Assembly: GCA_033064195.1 (NCBI GenBank)
Contig: JARBJD010000172.1
Coordinates: 62,001 to 126,000, forward strand
DNA from: Blattamonas nauphoetae
Taxonomy: Eukaryota; Preaxostyla; Oxymonadida
Direction: 5' to 3'
Length of the DNA stretch: 64,000 nt
Shown: in pieces, positions 24,201 to 32,268 of the stretch
Numbering within the stretch: position 1 is the first letter of the stretch
How the letters are laid out: each line of letters starts with the position of its first letter
Made by a program: the position numbers and the translations under genes
The notes under the pieces: generated by a model
What the model was told of the DNA's origin: nothing
What the model saw: only the letters and a program-made list of their open reading frames with translations
Database searches by the model: none

Positions 24201-26163
24201 AGGAGTGAATGTGACTCGGAACAAGATGATCGAAAGCGCAGTTGTGAAAGTGAGTGGAGGAACAGTGAACATCTCGAACACGAATTTCATGTCTCTCTCA
24301 TCCTCGTGTCCTCTGATCTCACTTTCTTCGTTCGAGTCAGCTGAGATGGATTTTGTTTCTGTGTCGGACTGGACTGGATCGACATTTCTGACAGCTTCGA
24401 ATGGGAAATCGCTGTTGACACTTCGGGATTGTGTGTTTGATGGCGTGTTGGGGAGATCAGAATCAAATGGAGAAGACTTGTGTAAATGGTCGAGTGGAAT
24501 GATGAAACTGACAAACACCTCAACGAAAGTTTTCAGAACATCATTCGCTCAGCTCGAGTTGGGTGCTTTGGTTGTGGATGGAGGATCTGTCACTCTGCAC
24601 ACAACTGCCTTTGAGGACAATTCAATCGGCTATTCGTCGTTCCCATCTTTCCATCGCAACATTGCTTGCTCGAACCATTCAACAATTGACATTCTGAGCT
24701 TGTCTGGTGGCGATGGTTTCAAGGAAGGATCGTCGACGTGGATCTCATCGTCGGATTGCACGCTGACAAGTTCGGTTGTGAATGTGGATGCTCCGCTGTT
24801 CATCCCGACTCTGGCTGTGAATGAGTGTTCGTCTTCGAAAGATCGGAAAACAGGAGTCTTCTCAATCAGCCTGCAAGGAACAACACTGATTCCATGCTCG
24901 TTGATGCTCGAGATCGTCTCGAAAGGGAACGAATCAGACTCAACCGTTGTCGATATCTCCTCTGCTCCAACAACATTCTGGAACGAAACCCATCTGAACC
25001 TCACGCTAAGCTTGACAACGCATCTTTCGGGATTGTCCGAAGCGAATGAATGGCGAGGCCGTCTGAAATATGGAAATGGCTTGGTGACATCGGACTTCCT
25101 TGTGAAAGAGACGGCAGCATCGGAAAAGAAAGCACTTACGAAAGAAGCGATGAAAACGATGATTCCAATCATTATTGGAGTTGTGGTGACTCTTCTCGTG
25201 ATCTTGCTCTTCGTGATTGTTCTTCTGTGTCGACACCACAAGAAAGCGAAAGCGAAGAAGGATGCTGAACAGGAAACAGAAGAACTTGACCAAGTTGAGA
25301 TCAAGTTTGAAGAGTTCGAAGACAATCACTTCGACAACTCGGCAAACGTGATCAAAGCCAACAGTGCACTCACATTCTCCGACAACGACTTGTGCTCGAC
25401 GAATGAAGAGAAGAAGCATCAACCAGCATCCGATGTCGCTCTCGCCGAACCGGAAGAACAACCCGAAACGAGCAGACAACCATTGAAAGCGGTTGTCATT
25501 CGAGATGAGAAAGTTGGAGAAGTGACTGTCGTTGTCAGAGAGACACTTTACAGCCGACTCCACAGACACCAAAACACTCTCAATCCGATGCCGATGGACA
25601 AGACAGCTGTGAAGCAGAAGATCACGTGTGGATTGGCCCGTCTTGCGAGAGAGAGGCCGCACTCTGATATCCTGTCGAAGCTCACCTCGCACTGGGTTCT
25701 GTTTGATGCGAATGACGACATCCTCTTCCGACTGGACACTCCCAAAGACGTCGCCACGATTTCGCATCCACAATTGGAAGGTGGAGAGAAGGGGGAAGTT
25801 CGACAGAACGAGGAGCAGCGCTGGGTTCCGCCAGAAGAGGCAGATGGAAAACAGATTGTGGATGCGAGCCATGGGACGGTTTTTCGGCTCGGCCTTGTCT
25901 TGTGGGAAATTGAGACTGGTCTTGTTCCCTTCGGGGAGATCGATGCGATCAACGCTCAGAGACAACTGGGAAGCGGAATTCTTCCGAAGATGGATCGTGT
26001 GTCACCAGAAATGGCAGAGCTGATTGAAAACTGCCTCCAGATTGATCCTCTGAAGCGACCGACACTGGCGAGCATCTCACAACACTTCAACGGAAAGACG
26101 AAAGACGATGGAGCAGAAACTGAGAAGAAATCAGATGGCAACGACGTCGTCTTGCATCCGTGA
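15217..26163 (+). CDS. Giant beta-helix surface protein with membrane segment and C-terminal pseudokinase lobe
   Basis: The frame codes for 3648 residues and is uninterrupted. Residues 1-20 form a signal peptide (LLVLVFFPLIFGHS). The ectodomain of about 3290 residues is an S/T-rich solenoid with Pmp-like turns (GGALLFRW, NGGALAIEF, KGGAIFVNG) and at least eight cysteine-pair cassettes of the form CG-x4-PC-x-S near 17160, 19085, 19980, 20745, 21495, 22230, 23070 and 23893. One membrane helix (IPIIIGVVVTLLVILLFVIVLL, about 3315-3338) is followed by a basic stop-transfer. The cytoplasmic tail carries a kinase C-lobe remnant: SHWVLFD, RWVPPEE in place of the APE motif, VFRLGLVLWEIETGLVPFGE and DPLKRPTL. 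Glycine loop, catalytic HRD and DFG motifs are not recognisable, so a scaffold or pseudokinase role is likelier than catalysis. It is probably a receptor-like adhesin. Confidence 0.85.
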   Translation: MTLLVLVFFPLIFGHSHLITCQRTEPKSLSKLLASHLSQDNDFSSVLTPIELESDAYFGLNLPILSQQLSLVGSKTTTLLPLRDAKEDRPTTQSSSLISKSLLSSIIVVENSTVHISSIHFKQSNPDDIRSSTSNQITAPTTVHSAIIMDSAAIVTHSSFEVSSGMSPLLVMPSSSPTSPASSSVVLLSCSIRSVDNLLGSFCSASNTETDSLRVDVSISGIHLHSSHFIGSHGVACSTKPSQHSIFGRSSIAASQISNVTSSVEATTPTTTMEQLMTGSTLLHVDNALYGTVTASLTTSASSLCLNSSVLECHNHHTQTAQNEEKTTFTVNSAADRNQYSTQTAANLFENCIFESTSSSAFFWMIEKKNVKDPFKIVRCDFKVSFGSSFVGAVNLGAVSGAFPLFLLDSSTLTFSSLSGTPTANNQLILNYSFNLHVVSSNFTTPSPERKSCARSIAFNNAIAYTTMSNCIFERQSTSGTGSCFSDLGSSSVNFWTSCKFSNCAAGQDAGVAFIYIAVSTICHCEFSSNTAEMRGGALLFRWPTLMSLLDCHFRDNQAKQVYSEKNPTLAHYRGNDVNLIDSSFIRVSSTTIGCTSTSSSPKIGFYETDANNGNLTTEDKILPNPETTSLPKAAGEWWVEIGGSGAACTTSSPCSALSHAVAVSQGTAGFNLVHIDSGVFNLADTILAMSVEFQGVGWDVNSSTFSQIRTGGMKVSGSGNVSLTSLSLHPSSPSATFVSLDSATAKIRVSNVWVEQIADHTVALFSFSAGSATFELSVLNTISLTQTAAISISGTATFSVKRCWFMEMKRKSGNGGSVIDSSTNGLVSIVDSDFGRCSSSGRAGCCDFTSSGSSSQVSLPNTFFSTNLANQSTDAPLTSFGNDLAFSGFTTEKLSLTTTRSISPQPHCLTNTSTSSFDAIPLNFYQYSVDFPVASRFSRGTPTSFFTTFNNLMETLTATNAVLPIWFISSQSGPLEAITLIDRQFSFRNGKFTLSLDGNEEIVLKGKSYLTIWEGSVTVPDSIQHCPFIVQESSQLVFLATNIIFKSSQHSDSFIQNSGGSITLRKANITNTGLNFGTHSFIESTGGTVTFYAIHFFWITSSSNGAVLNAKGTKLTSTLSCFEKCSAKNGGALAIEFSNTATATITHAATSTFATTFTNCRAIGMDGSLETPTGKGGAIFVNGTTTLSNPLRFFSSSSDDTRFENNFGGEGNDVFVASSVFSGKTLSQISSFGGGSHSLNFRVVVEGLGIDENDKDDIQNKLIPSPKVSVNGSEPDLFGNPSGKDDPACKWTSSFCATLGYGIKFLTQKALDGSAVKQTIQFLHNMTYTEKLIELSDQDVMVTGTSAKLPAQADVLRSLVEIDGAIAVGSFLFQIKNGSRLKVMNLDIKSKAGCGVFELLGDGKGLELSDIALISKEDVTHACSLVKTDSGPVVISQCTFNTTRGSTKPAIFTTPLIAISAGTESLSLVSTTFSKLQARTSPLLDLSTEETITFDSVSLAASSRSDSNSNETIVLVRSPRLSHTVTPLLWPNFNTASTPLLQFLAQDTSLASDDPFFESSLLFYLLLPVGEVHAGLANEGDSAHPNCGSARLRCSSLDSAFRSATARLISTVLVDDSLSLEVTFSVSTDVTMKSSSSIIQTVTQTSDGWIKVDGAGASLDVKSLSFVLSSSSKSSCLFSVPQGTLSLTSCSIGTIDSTTTLGQNLVRLFDVGSQGILSLSKTTLASLTFTHATAGTLIHLSLGSQFSMSSDCVVNSIASKGVGSIVFVETVDITSTASNPPFSFLKSTLTVPTDRQFTKQEKNFFVGKEGGKEESLLWSWFPHSDAEEKIFVSSEGMDHNNCGLIALPCSSFEKAFLKQKSGTTKLLLNTSSSLSQSLTPSFSSFTITSFTSLTRQSLSVTSSGSFSLTTQSLSIESVDFEKASGSEKLASSLFVLTSSSCLSLTDVSFSSLSTSDSGSLIRSTSMGTMTLHTVSFSLCNEESSEKGRVIYISKGSFSSGDVVMKAVSFTVTAGKEGTDVLLLGAGIGTLVTEDSFEGTFGNEEDLTLLKLKQFVGEDPATPEHSGPLAYFIFPHTDGDVAVDSSFFDHANCGKEKLPCSSLSHGWSQLKDSSSVILSSATTLDSSLTTAQTSQTLKSMSSALTVTVAGSGSLTVSADATLSLSMLDFSNVALSFSPSSFISLANSASLSVTSCSFTAFSSTASGSVLSGSVGEGCSVVFKATTFVSCSSTNVEGSGVLDISLLTDTSSFIMSSDTSFENCVSTGIKSDCLLLSHPTLNRSVLENSLKLSWTKDSLSATQFVGKEGAFLPLVPLFLYFTPMESTGHLNPKWSDMSVCGLSDYPCKSLPSLWKRFGDKTDVTIEVEGNLEQAEPMLFNKNVRLNGEEHTLTINERESTRNTESGLFGVSKMAEFNTINVKIETLKCGSLFDCDPSSSLTLNDSSVTLLVSSIAGCLVYVKEGADLIVTNTSFSSISSGHSLSGVIVATIREGSSFKLDNLTFSSCSCSGRSNCVWMELVNTTSSPSFDYSMTDLKFDVTSAHTQKTAQPTAGIDVYLLGNNLDSIIQSDLWEGSWDTLNERSIWADDSKSGVNSSILPYLVDISETVEVDESGWPFLKCGHFFLFCETLHFGLDRMQSANLGSMTIIHSAPLVTRLEAKGVFSIVGKTSSSSLSLSDAGRIEVVRDEPLTESHLTLDTLSLLFSSTRLSSSFIASTQCSLSLLTCSLSSPSSTLLSVPLIEMSAGSLDMTGVTSSSISTTTSLFSTSSSVLIESCSFEHVSRSSDGPSILVASLSDTHHVSMLNTKMVGSVSNGKSHWVLLKGVDSLSENERSWAGTFNVSCALPSVMIERDPLTLPFDLIFNPFSLLYYFHPRTAGEIVVETTSTSVDHPLCGNVKLPCRTVDTGFGLTKEGTVKISGNGELGSKMEFDGIDVAVSSQRHSGTLLVVGKGQIVNGESNGLDSLTISELAVNLDGSTLTSDEGVFENRGGILVLKGVNVTRNKMIESAVVKVSGGTVNISNTNFMSLSSSCPLISLSSFESAEMDFVSVSDWTGSTFLTASNGKSLLTLRDCVFDGVLGRSESNGEDLCKWSSGMMKLTNTSTKVFRTSFAQLELGALVVDGGSVTLHTTAFEDNSIGYSSFPSFHRNIACSNHSTIDILSLSGGDGFKEGSSTWISSSDCTLTSSVVNVDAPLFIPTLAVNECSSSKDRKTGVFSISLQGTTLIPCSLMLEIVSKGNESDSTVVDISSAPTTFWNETHLNLTLSLTTHLSGLSEANEWRGRLKYGNGLVTSDFLVKETAASEKKALTKEAMKTMIPIIIGVVVTLLVILLFVIVLLCRHHKKAKAKKDAEQETEELDQVEIKFEEFEDNHFDNSANVIKANSALTFSDNDLCSTNEEKKHQPASDVALAEPEEQPETSRQPLKAVVIRDEKVGEVTVVVRETLYSRLHRHQNTLNPMPMDKTAVKQKITCGLARLARERPHSDILSKLTSHWVLFDANDDILFRLDTPKDVATISHPQLEGGEKGEVRQNEEQRWVPPEEADGKQIVDASHGTVFRLGLVLWEIETGLVPFGEIDAINAQRQLGSGILPKMDRVSPEMAELIENCLQIDPLKRPTLASISQHFNGKTKDDGAETEKKSDGNDVVLHP

Positions 26164-26770
26164 CACTCATCCATCGTTTCATTTCACAGACGTCATCTCA
26201 AACCCTCATCATTTGATCTCACATCATCAAACCCGTCTCAACTCGCTGGAAACGACATCCACCCTCCCCATTCATCTTGTCATTCCCACAGATGCTGAAC
26301 CCTTTCACGGATTTATCCAACTTCATCAATATTTACATTCTTTCCAATCATTTTACACTCTTTCCGTCCTTTGATGCAGTTTCACACTCCCTCCCTCTTC
26401 ATCTCTCCTCTCAGGCATATTCTTCTCTTACCTGTCTTGTGTTCATATCTGTTGACATCATTTGTCTCTCACCTAGCCTGCTTCTTTTTCTTCTCTCATC
26501 GACAACTTTCTTGTTTCTGTCTCACTCAAACACTTCTCGTATCACATTCTTCGTTGAGTCATTTCACATGTCGGATTCTCATCGTTTCTGTTATGGCTTC
26601 CCTTTCTTTTCATTCTTCTTTCGACGATCTGTGTTTGACAGGTCGCTGTTGGACGAGATTCTGACAAGGATATTCCTTGGTGTGACCTCACTCATTCATT
26701 TCGCTCTTCACGACACACACTAACTTCGCCACATCACATTTTCCATGAATGGATCTCTAATTTCGGAATT
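26164..26770. other. Intergenic region, T-rich
   Basis: About 600 bases between the adhesin stop and the ABC transporter fragment. The plus strand is strongly pyrimidine-rich (many TCT/CTT runs), which opens spurious frames at 26277-26723 and 26371-26664. Nothing with family character was seen in it. Confidence 0.4.
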
Positions 26771-27076
26771 ATGTCTGATGAAACTCCACTTTTGTGTTTA
26801 GGACGAGCGATTCTGAACAACTGCCGAGTTGTGGTTATGGACGAAGCCACAGCGAACGTGGACGTGGAGACGGATGCGAAGATCCAGCGAACGATCCCAG
26901 AACAATTCCAGGAACAGACAGTGATAGTGATTGTTCATCGTATGAACACGATCATGGACTCAACTCGAATCATGGTGATGGATCAGGGATCTTTGTCCGA
27001 ATTTGACACTCCAGACAATCTCAAAGTCAACCCCGATTCCGCTCTCAACTCTCTCATCCAATCTCTCAACCATTGA
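26771..27076 (+). pseudogene. C-terminal tail of an ABCC/MRP-type ABC transporter
   Basis: The 101-residue frame starts inside the second nucleotide-binding domain just after the place of the signature motif (LLCLGRAIL), then has the Walker B region VVVMDEATANVDVETD, the H-loop region VIVIVHRMNTIMDS and the end IMVMDQGSLSEFDTPDNL. These are close to ABCC half-domain ends. The Walker A, Q-loop, signature motif and all membrane domains are absent upstream; the preceding 600 bases do not supply them. It is therefore a gene fragment, or a last exon whose upstream exons were lost. A TTTAG just before GACGAGCG could be an old splice acceptor. Confidence 0.75.
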
Positions 27077-27402
27077 GGACACTTTCACCTTTTATGCTTT
27101 CTCGTCCTTCTCGTTCTGTTTTTTCATCGTATGACCTTCGATCACTTAATTTCGTCAATAAATGAGTCAAAATCAATTGTTTGTGAGTGAAGGAGAAAGA
27201 AGAACAGGTAATATTATGTTCATATGGTGTTGAAATGACCACGAACAGACAGATTGTTTCACAGTGAAGCGGTTTTTTTTCGTACAAGAGCACTTTTTCT
27301 CCTCTAGGGCAGAATACGCCAGAAACGTAAATTGCCTTCATTTCTTGGCCTATTGTGTATGAGTCGAGGATGAAACACATTTGCTCCCATCCTCTTCATC
27401 AG
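27077..27402. other. Convergent intergenic region
   Basis: It lies between the ABC transporter fragment (plus) and the helical-repeat gene (minus). An AATAAA within CGTCAATAAATGAG near 27160 could serve as a plus-strand polyadenylation signal. Nothing else is evident. Confidence 0.35.
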
Positions 27403-28351
27403 TTAGAATGAGTGGAACTGCGCATCGCTTTCACGAGTGGTTAAGTTGTTGTAAGCCAGTCCTTGCTCGATGCCTTCTCCAAAACCTTCTCCTTTCAGTA
27501 TCTGCACAATTCTCTTTCCTCTGCGCTTTGCTTCGATTCCACCTGTTCTCCATTTGATGATATTGCTGGATATGAACTCTTTTTTGGCTGTGAGTGCGGG
27601 TTTCGTCGTCTTCCACTTCTGTGAGGAGATATTGGAATATCATTGGAAGACAGGAATCGAGTACAAAATGCAGTGAGGATTGGTGGTACGTACTCAATTC
27701 AAAGGTTTTGGTCAGAAATCGTAGTGATTCTTTGCATACATCAATCCACGACAAAATGAGATGATTGCGAGAGATCAGGACGAGAGCTGGTTCGATAGGG
27801 ATCAGAGCTTCTTTTAATACCACTTCTCGGATTCTCAGTGGGTCAGTGTGGCCACTGGTGGCGAGCATTCTCAAAACGTCGGTTGATGAGAGAAGGATGG
27901 TATTGTGGAGAATCATGATCGTCTCAAACAAGATGGTTTTGTCCACAATCACTGAAAGATCTCGCAAATGGGGTGTCGACAAGAGTCTGGGAACGAGTTG
28001 GGAGGAGACGATGGCCAGCAGGTTTTGAGCTGAACACCAATCGAGACATCGATGAAGGAAGACGAGAGAACTCTCGAATATTGGTGGATGTGGTGAAGAA
28101 AGGAGCACAATCACTGAATCCACAAACACCGCAACAGGGTCTGGGGAGCCTAGTCCAATCAATATCAACAAATCGTTGATAAAGACGTAGGAAGAGAGAG
28201 CATCGATCGTAGTGATCGACAACAGAAGCGTCGAAGACTTTTGAAGGAGCCCCTCATCAAAATGGTAGTCATTTCTGACCATTGAAACAAGAGATGAAAT
28301 TGCTTGTGCCAAAGACTCAACAGTGATAGTACTACACACATCCCACTTCAT
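27403..28351 (-). CDS. Helical-repeat (ARM/HEAT-like) protein, unknown function
   Basis: Two exons, 27665-28351 and 27403-27618, are joined across a 46-base intron. Both borders fall between codons and give a 300-residue product from ATG at 28351 to TAA at 27403. The frame stays open upstream to about 28483, so an earlier start through another exon is possible. The protein is leucine-rich, with regular amphipathic helices (ESLAQAISSLVSMVRN, PIFESSLVFLHRCLDWC) and no signal peptide. The end (KGEGFGEGIEQGL) resembles the end of the protein coded at 46386-48067 (ELEEEGLSDAVEMANHYL), so the two look like paralogues of one family. I do not recognise the family; ARM/HEAT-like folding is an inference from helix periodicity. 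Confidence 0.6.
27619..27664 (-). other. Spliceosomal intron (46 bases)
   Basis: It starts GTACTC and ends CTCACAG in the minus-strand sense. Its removal replaces a frame that would otherwise change, and leads to a C-terminus similar to the paralogue at 46386-48067. Confidence 0.6.
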
Positions 28352-28517
28352 GAATGGAGTATATTCTGGAGGAATCACATAAAGATGAGGAAAAAAGAAC
28401 AGATACTGTCTGAAGAGCTCATTGAAAAGACTCCCAAGTTCAATTAATGGGACGATCAAAACGAACTCAGAACGAAGAATACATCAGTGGGAAATGAGTT
28501 GGGAACAAGACTAACAA

Positions 28518-28829
28518 TTAAATAAACGCGATTGATGAGATATCATAGAAGAATAGTTCTTCAGTCATCATTTTCAGAGTATCGCGTTCGATTGAAAACG
28601 AAATCTGAAGGAAGGAGGGGTTCGATGGGAGAATGTGGCACTTGGCTAGATGGTCAGCATTCAGACGAACAGCCACAAACTGTTTGAGATTGATGTTGGT
28701 GAATTTGGATGTGTCTCTCAAGCTTGTCGAATTCTGATGTGCGTCCAGCTCTGATGTCAACTGCTTGACGCGTGGAAATAGCAAGGATGTGGGTTCGGAA
28801 GAAGACCAACCATGATCATTGTCAATCAA
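28518..28829 (-). CDS. Possible terminal exon(s) of the upstream minus-strand gene
   Basis: A 103-codon frame ends in TAA at 28518. Its second half (INLKQFVAVRLNADHL, SFSIERDTLKMMTEELFFYDISSIAF) reads like ordinary coding sequence; the first residues do not. It may be the last exon of the gene whose clear exons lie at 29151-30705, but the splice path through 28830-29150 could not be fixed. No function is recognised. Confidence 0.3.
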   Translation of the reverse strand: MIDNDHGWSSSEPTSLLFPRVKQLTSELDAHQNSTSLRDTSKFTNINLKQFVAVRLNADHLAKCHILPSNPSFLQISFSIERDTLKMMTEELFFYDISSIAFI

Positions 28830-29150
28830 CGTTGAATGTCAGTTCCTCTTCACGATCTGTCCGATCAGATCGACTCCGAAACGACATCAACCCATTCAAC
28901 TCGAATCGATTTGACGTCACAACTCGTTGTGAATCTCTTGAACGGCTGAACCTCCCAAATGAAGTGAGGGTGAGGCGAGGGGAGCTCGACAAGGTGAGGT
29001 GAAGCACAACACAAGTTGAAGAGCGAAGCAAGTTAGTTCGTCCAGTGATAATCCGTCCAGAGACTGTCCGCATTCAATGTCTGCTCGATTCTGAATCGTC
29101 TCGCAAAAATAGGTACCTGATCTCACGGGTCAAGGTGTAGTTGATCAGAG

Positions 29151-30705
29151 TTAGTCTGTATTGAATGTCGACTGGTTCCTGAATTGTTCTGCGGAATATA
29201 TCAAGTTCCCATTGGTGTCCGCATTGATTCCCACCACTCGCAATTCGAAGGCATCGTCCCACCCTTCTTCTCTCAAAAGCACTTTTCGTTTCTTCTGTCG
29301 TTCTGGTTTCTTTCGATTCCATTCAGACGTTGTGTCCAACATGCTCTCGAAGATGCTGTTACAAAGCTGTTCGTTCTCCATCTCGACCATCGTTTGTATT
29401 TCATATTTCACAAGTTCTGAAACAGTGTCGGTGTCGTGTTCGTCTGATTGGAGTTCCATGTTTTTGATGTGGTTGTGGATCCAGCTGAGATGAAGTTCAT
29501 GTCTATATCTGTTTTTTTCGTCCAGAATCAGTTTGTCTGAGTTGTGGAAGATAAAATTGACGTATTGCTTGGCTGGCTCGAAGACAGAGACACGAACAAG
29601 AGGATATTGGTCGATGTGATCGGATTGATATGCGCTGGCATAGTTCAGCATTCCGTGGACGAAAATTGTGATGGAAAGATGTGTCATTGATTCAGAGAGG
29701 GGAATGGCCAGAATGTCGGGTGTCTCGAAGAGCTGTTTCACGAGATCGATTGAAATGAACTTCTTAGCCAGCGAGGGAAGGTGATGGAGTCGAGAGCCCA
29801 AAATTAGAAACAGAACCTGCCTTCCTTCTCCGCGAGTTAGCTGGAAAGACTGGAGGGCGAGGTGTGGAAGTGATGGATCGTCGAGAAAGACGGTTTGGTA
29901 AGATGCTGGAGATGAATGAGAGAATGTGCGGACAATATTTGCCACAAATCCCCAGATTCCAGCAACAAAGAATGATGCCCAATCTGTGAATGACTCAGCG
30001 GGACTTTTGGGACGTTGAATGGCATCGGAAGCGTTCGGGTGCGTTTGTTCAGGTTGGAGTCGAGTGGGTTGCTGGTCGGTGGAGATGAAGGAAGCTTGAA
30101 AGGACTCAAGTGAAGACAAGTTGTGAAGAAGGACTCGAAGGACTTCTTTCGTAAACACAGTCAGATCGTGAGCGAGCTTGGAGAATGTCTGACGGGAGGA
30201 GAACGAGATAATTGAAAAAACACACTTCAGAATGAACAGCATTCTTCACATTGAGTGAGAGGAGTTCACATGAATATATGCACAAGAACACAGGGCGAAC
30301 ATCAACGAAAGAATCATTGGCAGAATGCCGTGTGAGGCAATCTTGGATGTCTGCGATGGTGTGGGGGAGGCGGGAGAGGAAATCAGTCAAAACAGTTTGG
30401 ATTCTCTTTGTCAGAGCGGCCAGGAATGAGAGACCAGAATATTCTTGGTTTACGGAAGATGATGGGAAGATGGGTGACGGAAGATGGGTGAGAATGACTG
30501 GAGATAGCTTGGCAATTTGAAGAAGTGTCGTGAGTGATAAATAGGCAATTCTGACATGTGGAAAGAGAGACATCCGTGTGAATGTTGTGAAGACTGGAGG
30601 CGAGGAAGTTGATGTTTCAATTTTGTGGAATGTTGAAGATATGAGCTCCTGGTGTCGGAGAAAAAGAGTGTCGACGGTTTCAGGTACAGAGAAGAGTGAT
30701 TCCAT
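29151..30705 (-). CDS. Large helical protein of unknown function, multi-exon
   Basis: Two exons are secure: 30226-30705 and 29151-30188, joined in phase across a 37-base intron (30189-30225). The start is uncertain. ATG at 30705 (MESLFSVPETVDTLF) is used, and a polypyrimidine tract plus TTTTCAG just upstream suggests another exon. The protein is long and helical with no signal peptide or membrane helix. One stretch (AKQYVNFIFHNSDKLILDE) faintly resembles the core of the ubiquitin chain-elongation factor Ufd2/UBE4, but no U-box was found, so no name is given. The last exon may also be spliced further towards 28518; the stop at 29151 may then not be the true end. Confidence 0.5.
30189..30225 (-). 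other. Spliceosomal intron (37 bases)
   Basis: It starts GTGTGTTTTTTC and ends CCCGTCAG in the minus-strand sense. Flanking codons join as HSE | TFSKLAHD, linking two long frames that are otherwise offset by one base. Confidence 0.75.
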
Positions 30706-31000
30706 GCAAGAACAACACTGAAAACAAATGGAGAAGAAGAAAGAAATCAAAAAATTGATTCCAATGCAGCATAGTTCGACCAAGCTCCAAATTTGGTGAT
30801 GAGGAAAGTTGGGATTTCAGAGGAAAGCGATGATCGGACGAATGATGGTGATTTCGAATCTGAAAGAAAGCAAGAAAGAAAGGAAATTCATATAAAATAC
30901 GACCACATACAAAGAATGTCAAACAATTTCATCAGTTCAGCCTGGAAAGCAAGAATGAACAGAAGTGAAGATGAAAGACCAGTCGCTTCGTGAGAACCAT

Positions 31001-31140
31001 CTCCGCAACCATCCGTCTCGTTGGCATCGTCTCCGCAACCATCCGACTCGTTGGCATCGTCTCCGCAACCATCCGACTGGTTGGCATCGTCTCCGCAGCC
31101 ATCCGACTCGTTGGCATCGTCTCCGCAACCAGTCGCTTCG
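31001..31140. repeat. 30-base minisatellite, about 4.5 copies
   Basis: The unit contains CTCCGCAACCATCCG followed by ACTCGTTGGCATCGT. Copies differ at only a few positions (for example ACTGG for ACTCG, GCAGCC for GCAACC). The period is a multiple of three, so frames stay open on both strands and spell ten-residue peptide repeats, but no real gene encloses it convincingly. There is no spacer variation, so it is not a CRISPR array. Confidence 0.85.
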
Positions 31141-31369
31141 TGACAACCCCCTCCTCCTCAACCTTCCGAATCGTTGACTTCATCTAAACCAAGTCTCTCT
31201 CTTTTCTCACTTCGACATCCCACTTTGTGAACGAAGTTAGTTCGCGACCCTTTACCTTAATCTATCATTTTCAATCTTTGAAATTGCTCGATTCTCCTTT
31301 TCTCTCTATTCCACGTCTCTGTCATTCATTAAAGACACATTATAAACCAAAATAGAGACAATAATAACA

Positions 31370-31432
31370 GATCTGCGTGTAGACTTTCAGATCTGCGTCT
31401 AGACCGATCTGCAGATCTGCGTCTAGACTTTT
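31370..31432. repeat. Short tandem block, about three copies
   Basis: The motif AGATCTGCG(T/G)-(C/G)TAGACT is repeated in close succession. Each copy contains a BglII-like palindrome next to a TCTAGA palindrome. No function can be assigned. Confidence 0.6.
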
Positions 31433-31566
31433 TCGGATCTGAGCCTACTGAGGTTACACAATTCATGGAATTTGGAACTTTCCTGCAAGATGACAAGAAA
31501 AATTGCGAACCTTTCTTCCAGCTTCGATTCGTGTCATGTCACCACTAGACCATAATAGTCGTCGAG

Positions 31567-31692
31567 ATGTTGAGAATCGTCCGTGAGGAGGACTGGTCAT
31601 CAGATGTTGATCTCGCGTTTGAATCTGCGTTCGACTGTCAACCCGACGGAAAAGGTCGTTTCAATGAGATGGAATTTTGCAGAGCGTGCTGA
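31567..31692 (+). CDS. Small EF-hand-like frame, doubtful
   Basis: A 41-residue frame from ATG to TGA. It is acidic at the start (REEDWSSDVDLAFESAFD) and ends with DCQPDGKGRFNEMEFCRAC, which resembles a degenerate EF-hand calcium loop (Gly in place, Phe at the hydrophobic position, Glu at the end). A functional EF-hand protein normally has loops in pairs, so this would be a fragment at best. Confidence 0.2.
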   Translation: MLRIVREEDWSSDVDLAFESAFDCQPDGKGRFNEMEFCRAC

Positions 31693-32268
31693 CAACGATA
31701 TTGAACTGTAGATTGTGGATGACGTGACTCGGTCTCGTAACAGGATGTGATGGTGGAAAGAGGAGATCAATCAATCCAATAATAAACAGAGTATCAACAA
31801 GTTTCAAACAAAGTTCCAAATTCCCTGAGCCATGTAACCTCAGTAGACTTACCCGTTCGTGCCGGTGCTGTTGATGTTGTTGTGGGGAGTGTGTCTCGCT
31901 CTCGCTTCTTGGAAGACTACGAACATGGCTGTGCGATCATCTCTACTCTTCTCCGTGCGATTGTTCAGAATGCAAAAATAACAGACATTGTCCATTTCGA
32001 CTTCTCTCCTCTCGTGAACAGCACATGAGGATGAAGAAACAGAAAGGAAGATCATCTGTTGACAGGATGCAATTTAGATATATGCTCCAAGTGATACTGT
32101 TTTGGGAATATAGGCTATTGAAGACAGCACAAGATCATTGTCAGGCATACAGTCAGGACTTCGAACACAACAGCCCTTTTTCATGATCTCCAACCGGATG
32201 GGTCGATTGAACAAAGAAGCGCTGGCGAGTGTGAAAATGAGTGAATGTGAAAGCGAGATGATTGAGAT

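Larger units (their letters stand above)
31184..32268. other. Intergenic region with short repeats and a small EF-hand-like frame
   Basis: About 1.1 kb without a convincing gene. At 31370-31432 the block AGATCTGCGTCTAGACT occurs about three times with small changes. At 31567-31692 there is a 41-codon frame whose end, DCQPDGKGRFNEMEF, looks like one EF-hand loop and exiting helix; it may be a gene remnant or chance. The rest holds nothing I can name. Confidence 0.4.

Noticed and set aside
24630-25965. Long minus-strand frames over the adhesin C-terminus
   Set aside because: Antisense shadows of the membrane and kinase-lobe coding region without family features.
26277-26723. Plus-strand frame rich in F, S and L
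   Set aside because: Produced by a pyrimidine-rich intergenic stretch; no domain, and composition unlike coding neighbours.
29151-30242. Ufd2/UBE4 ubiquitin ligase
   Set aside because: Only one short stretch resembles the Ufd2 core and no U-box follows; too weak to name.
31001-31140. Possible CRISPR array
   Set aside because: The 30-base units abut without unique spacers and the sequence is eukaryotic in style; it is a minisatellite.
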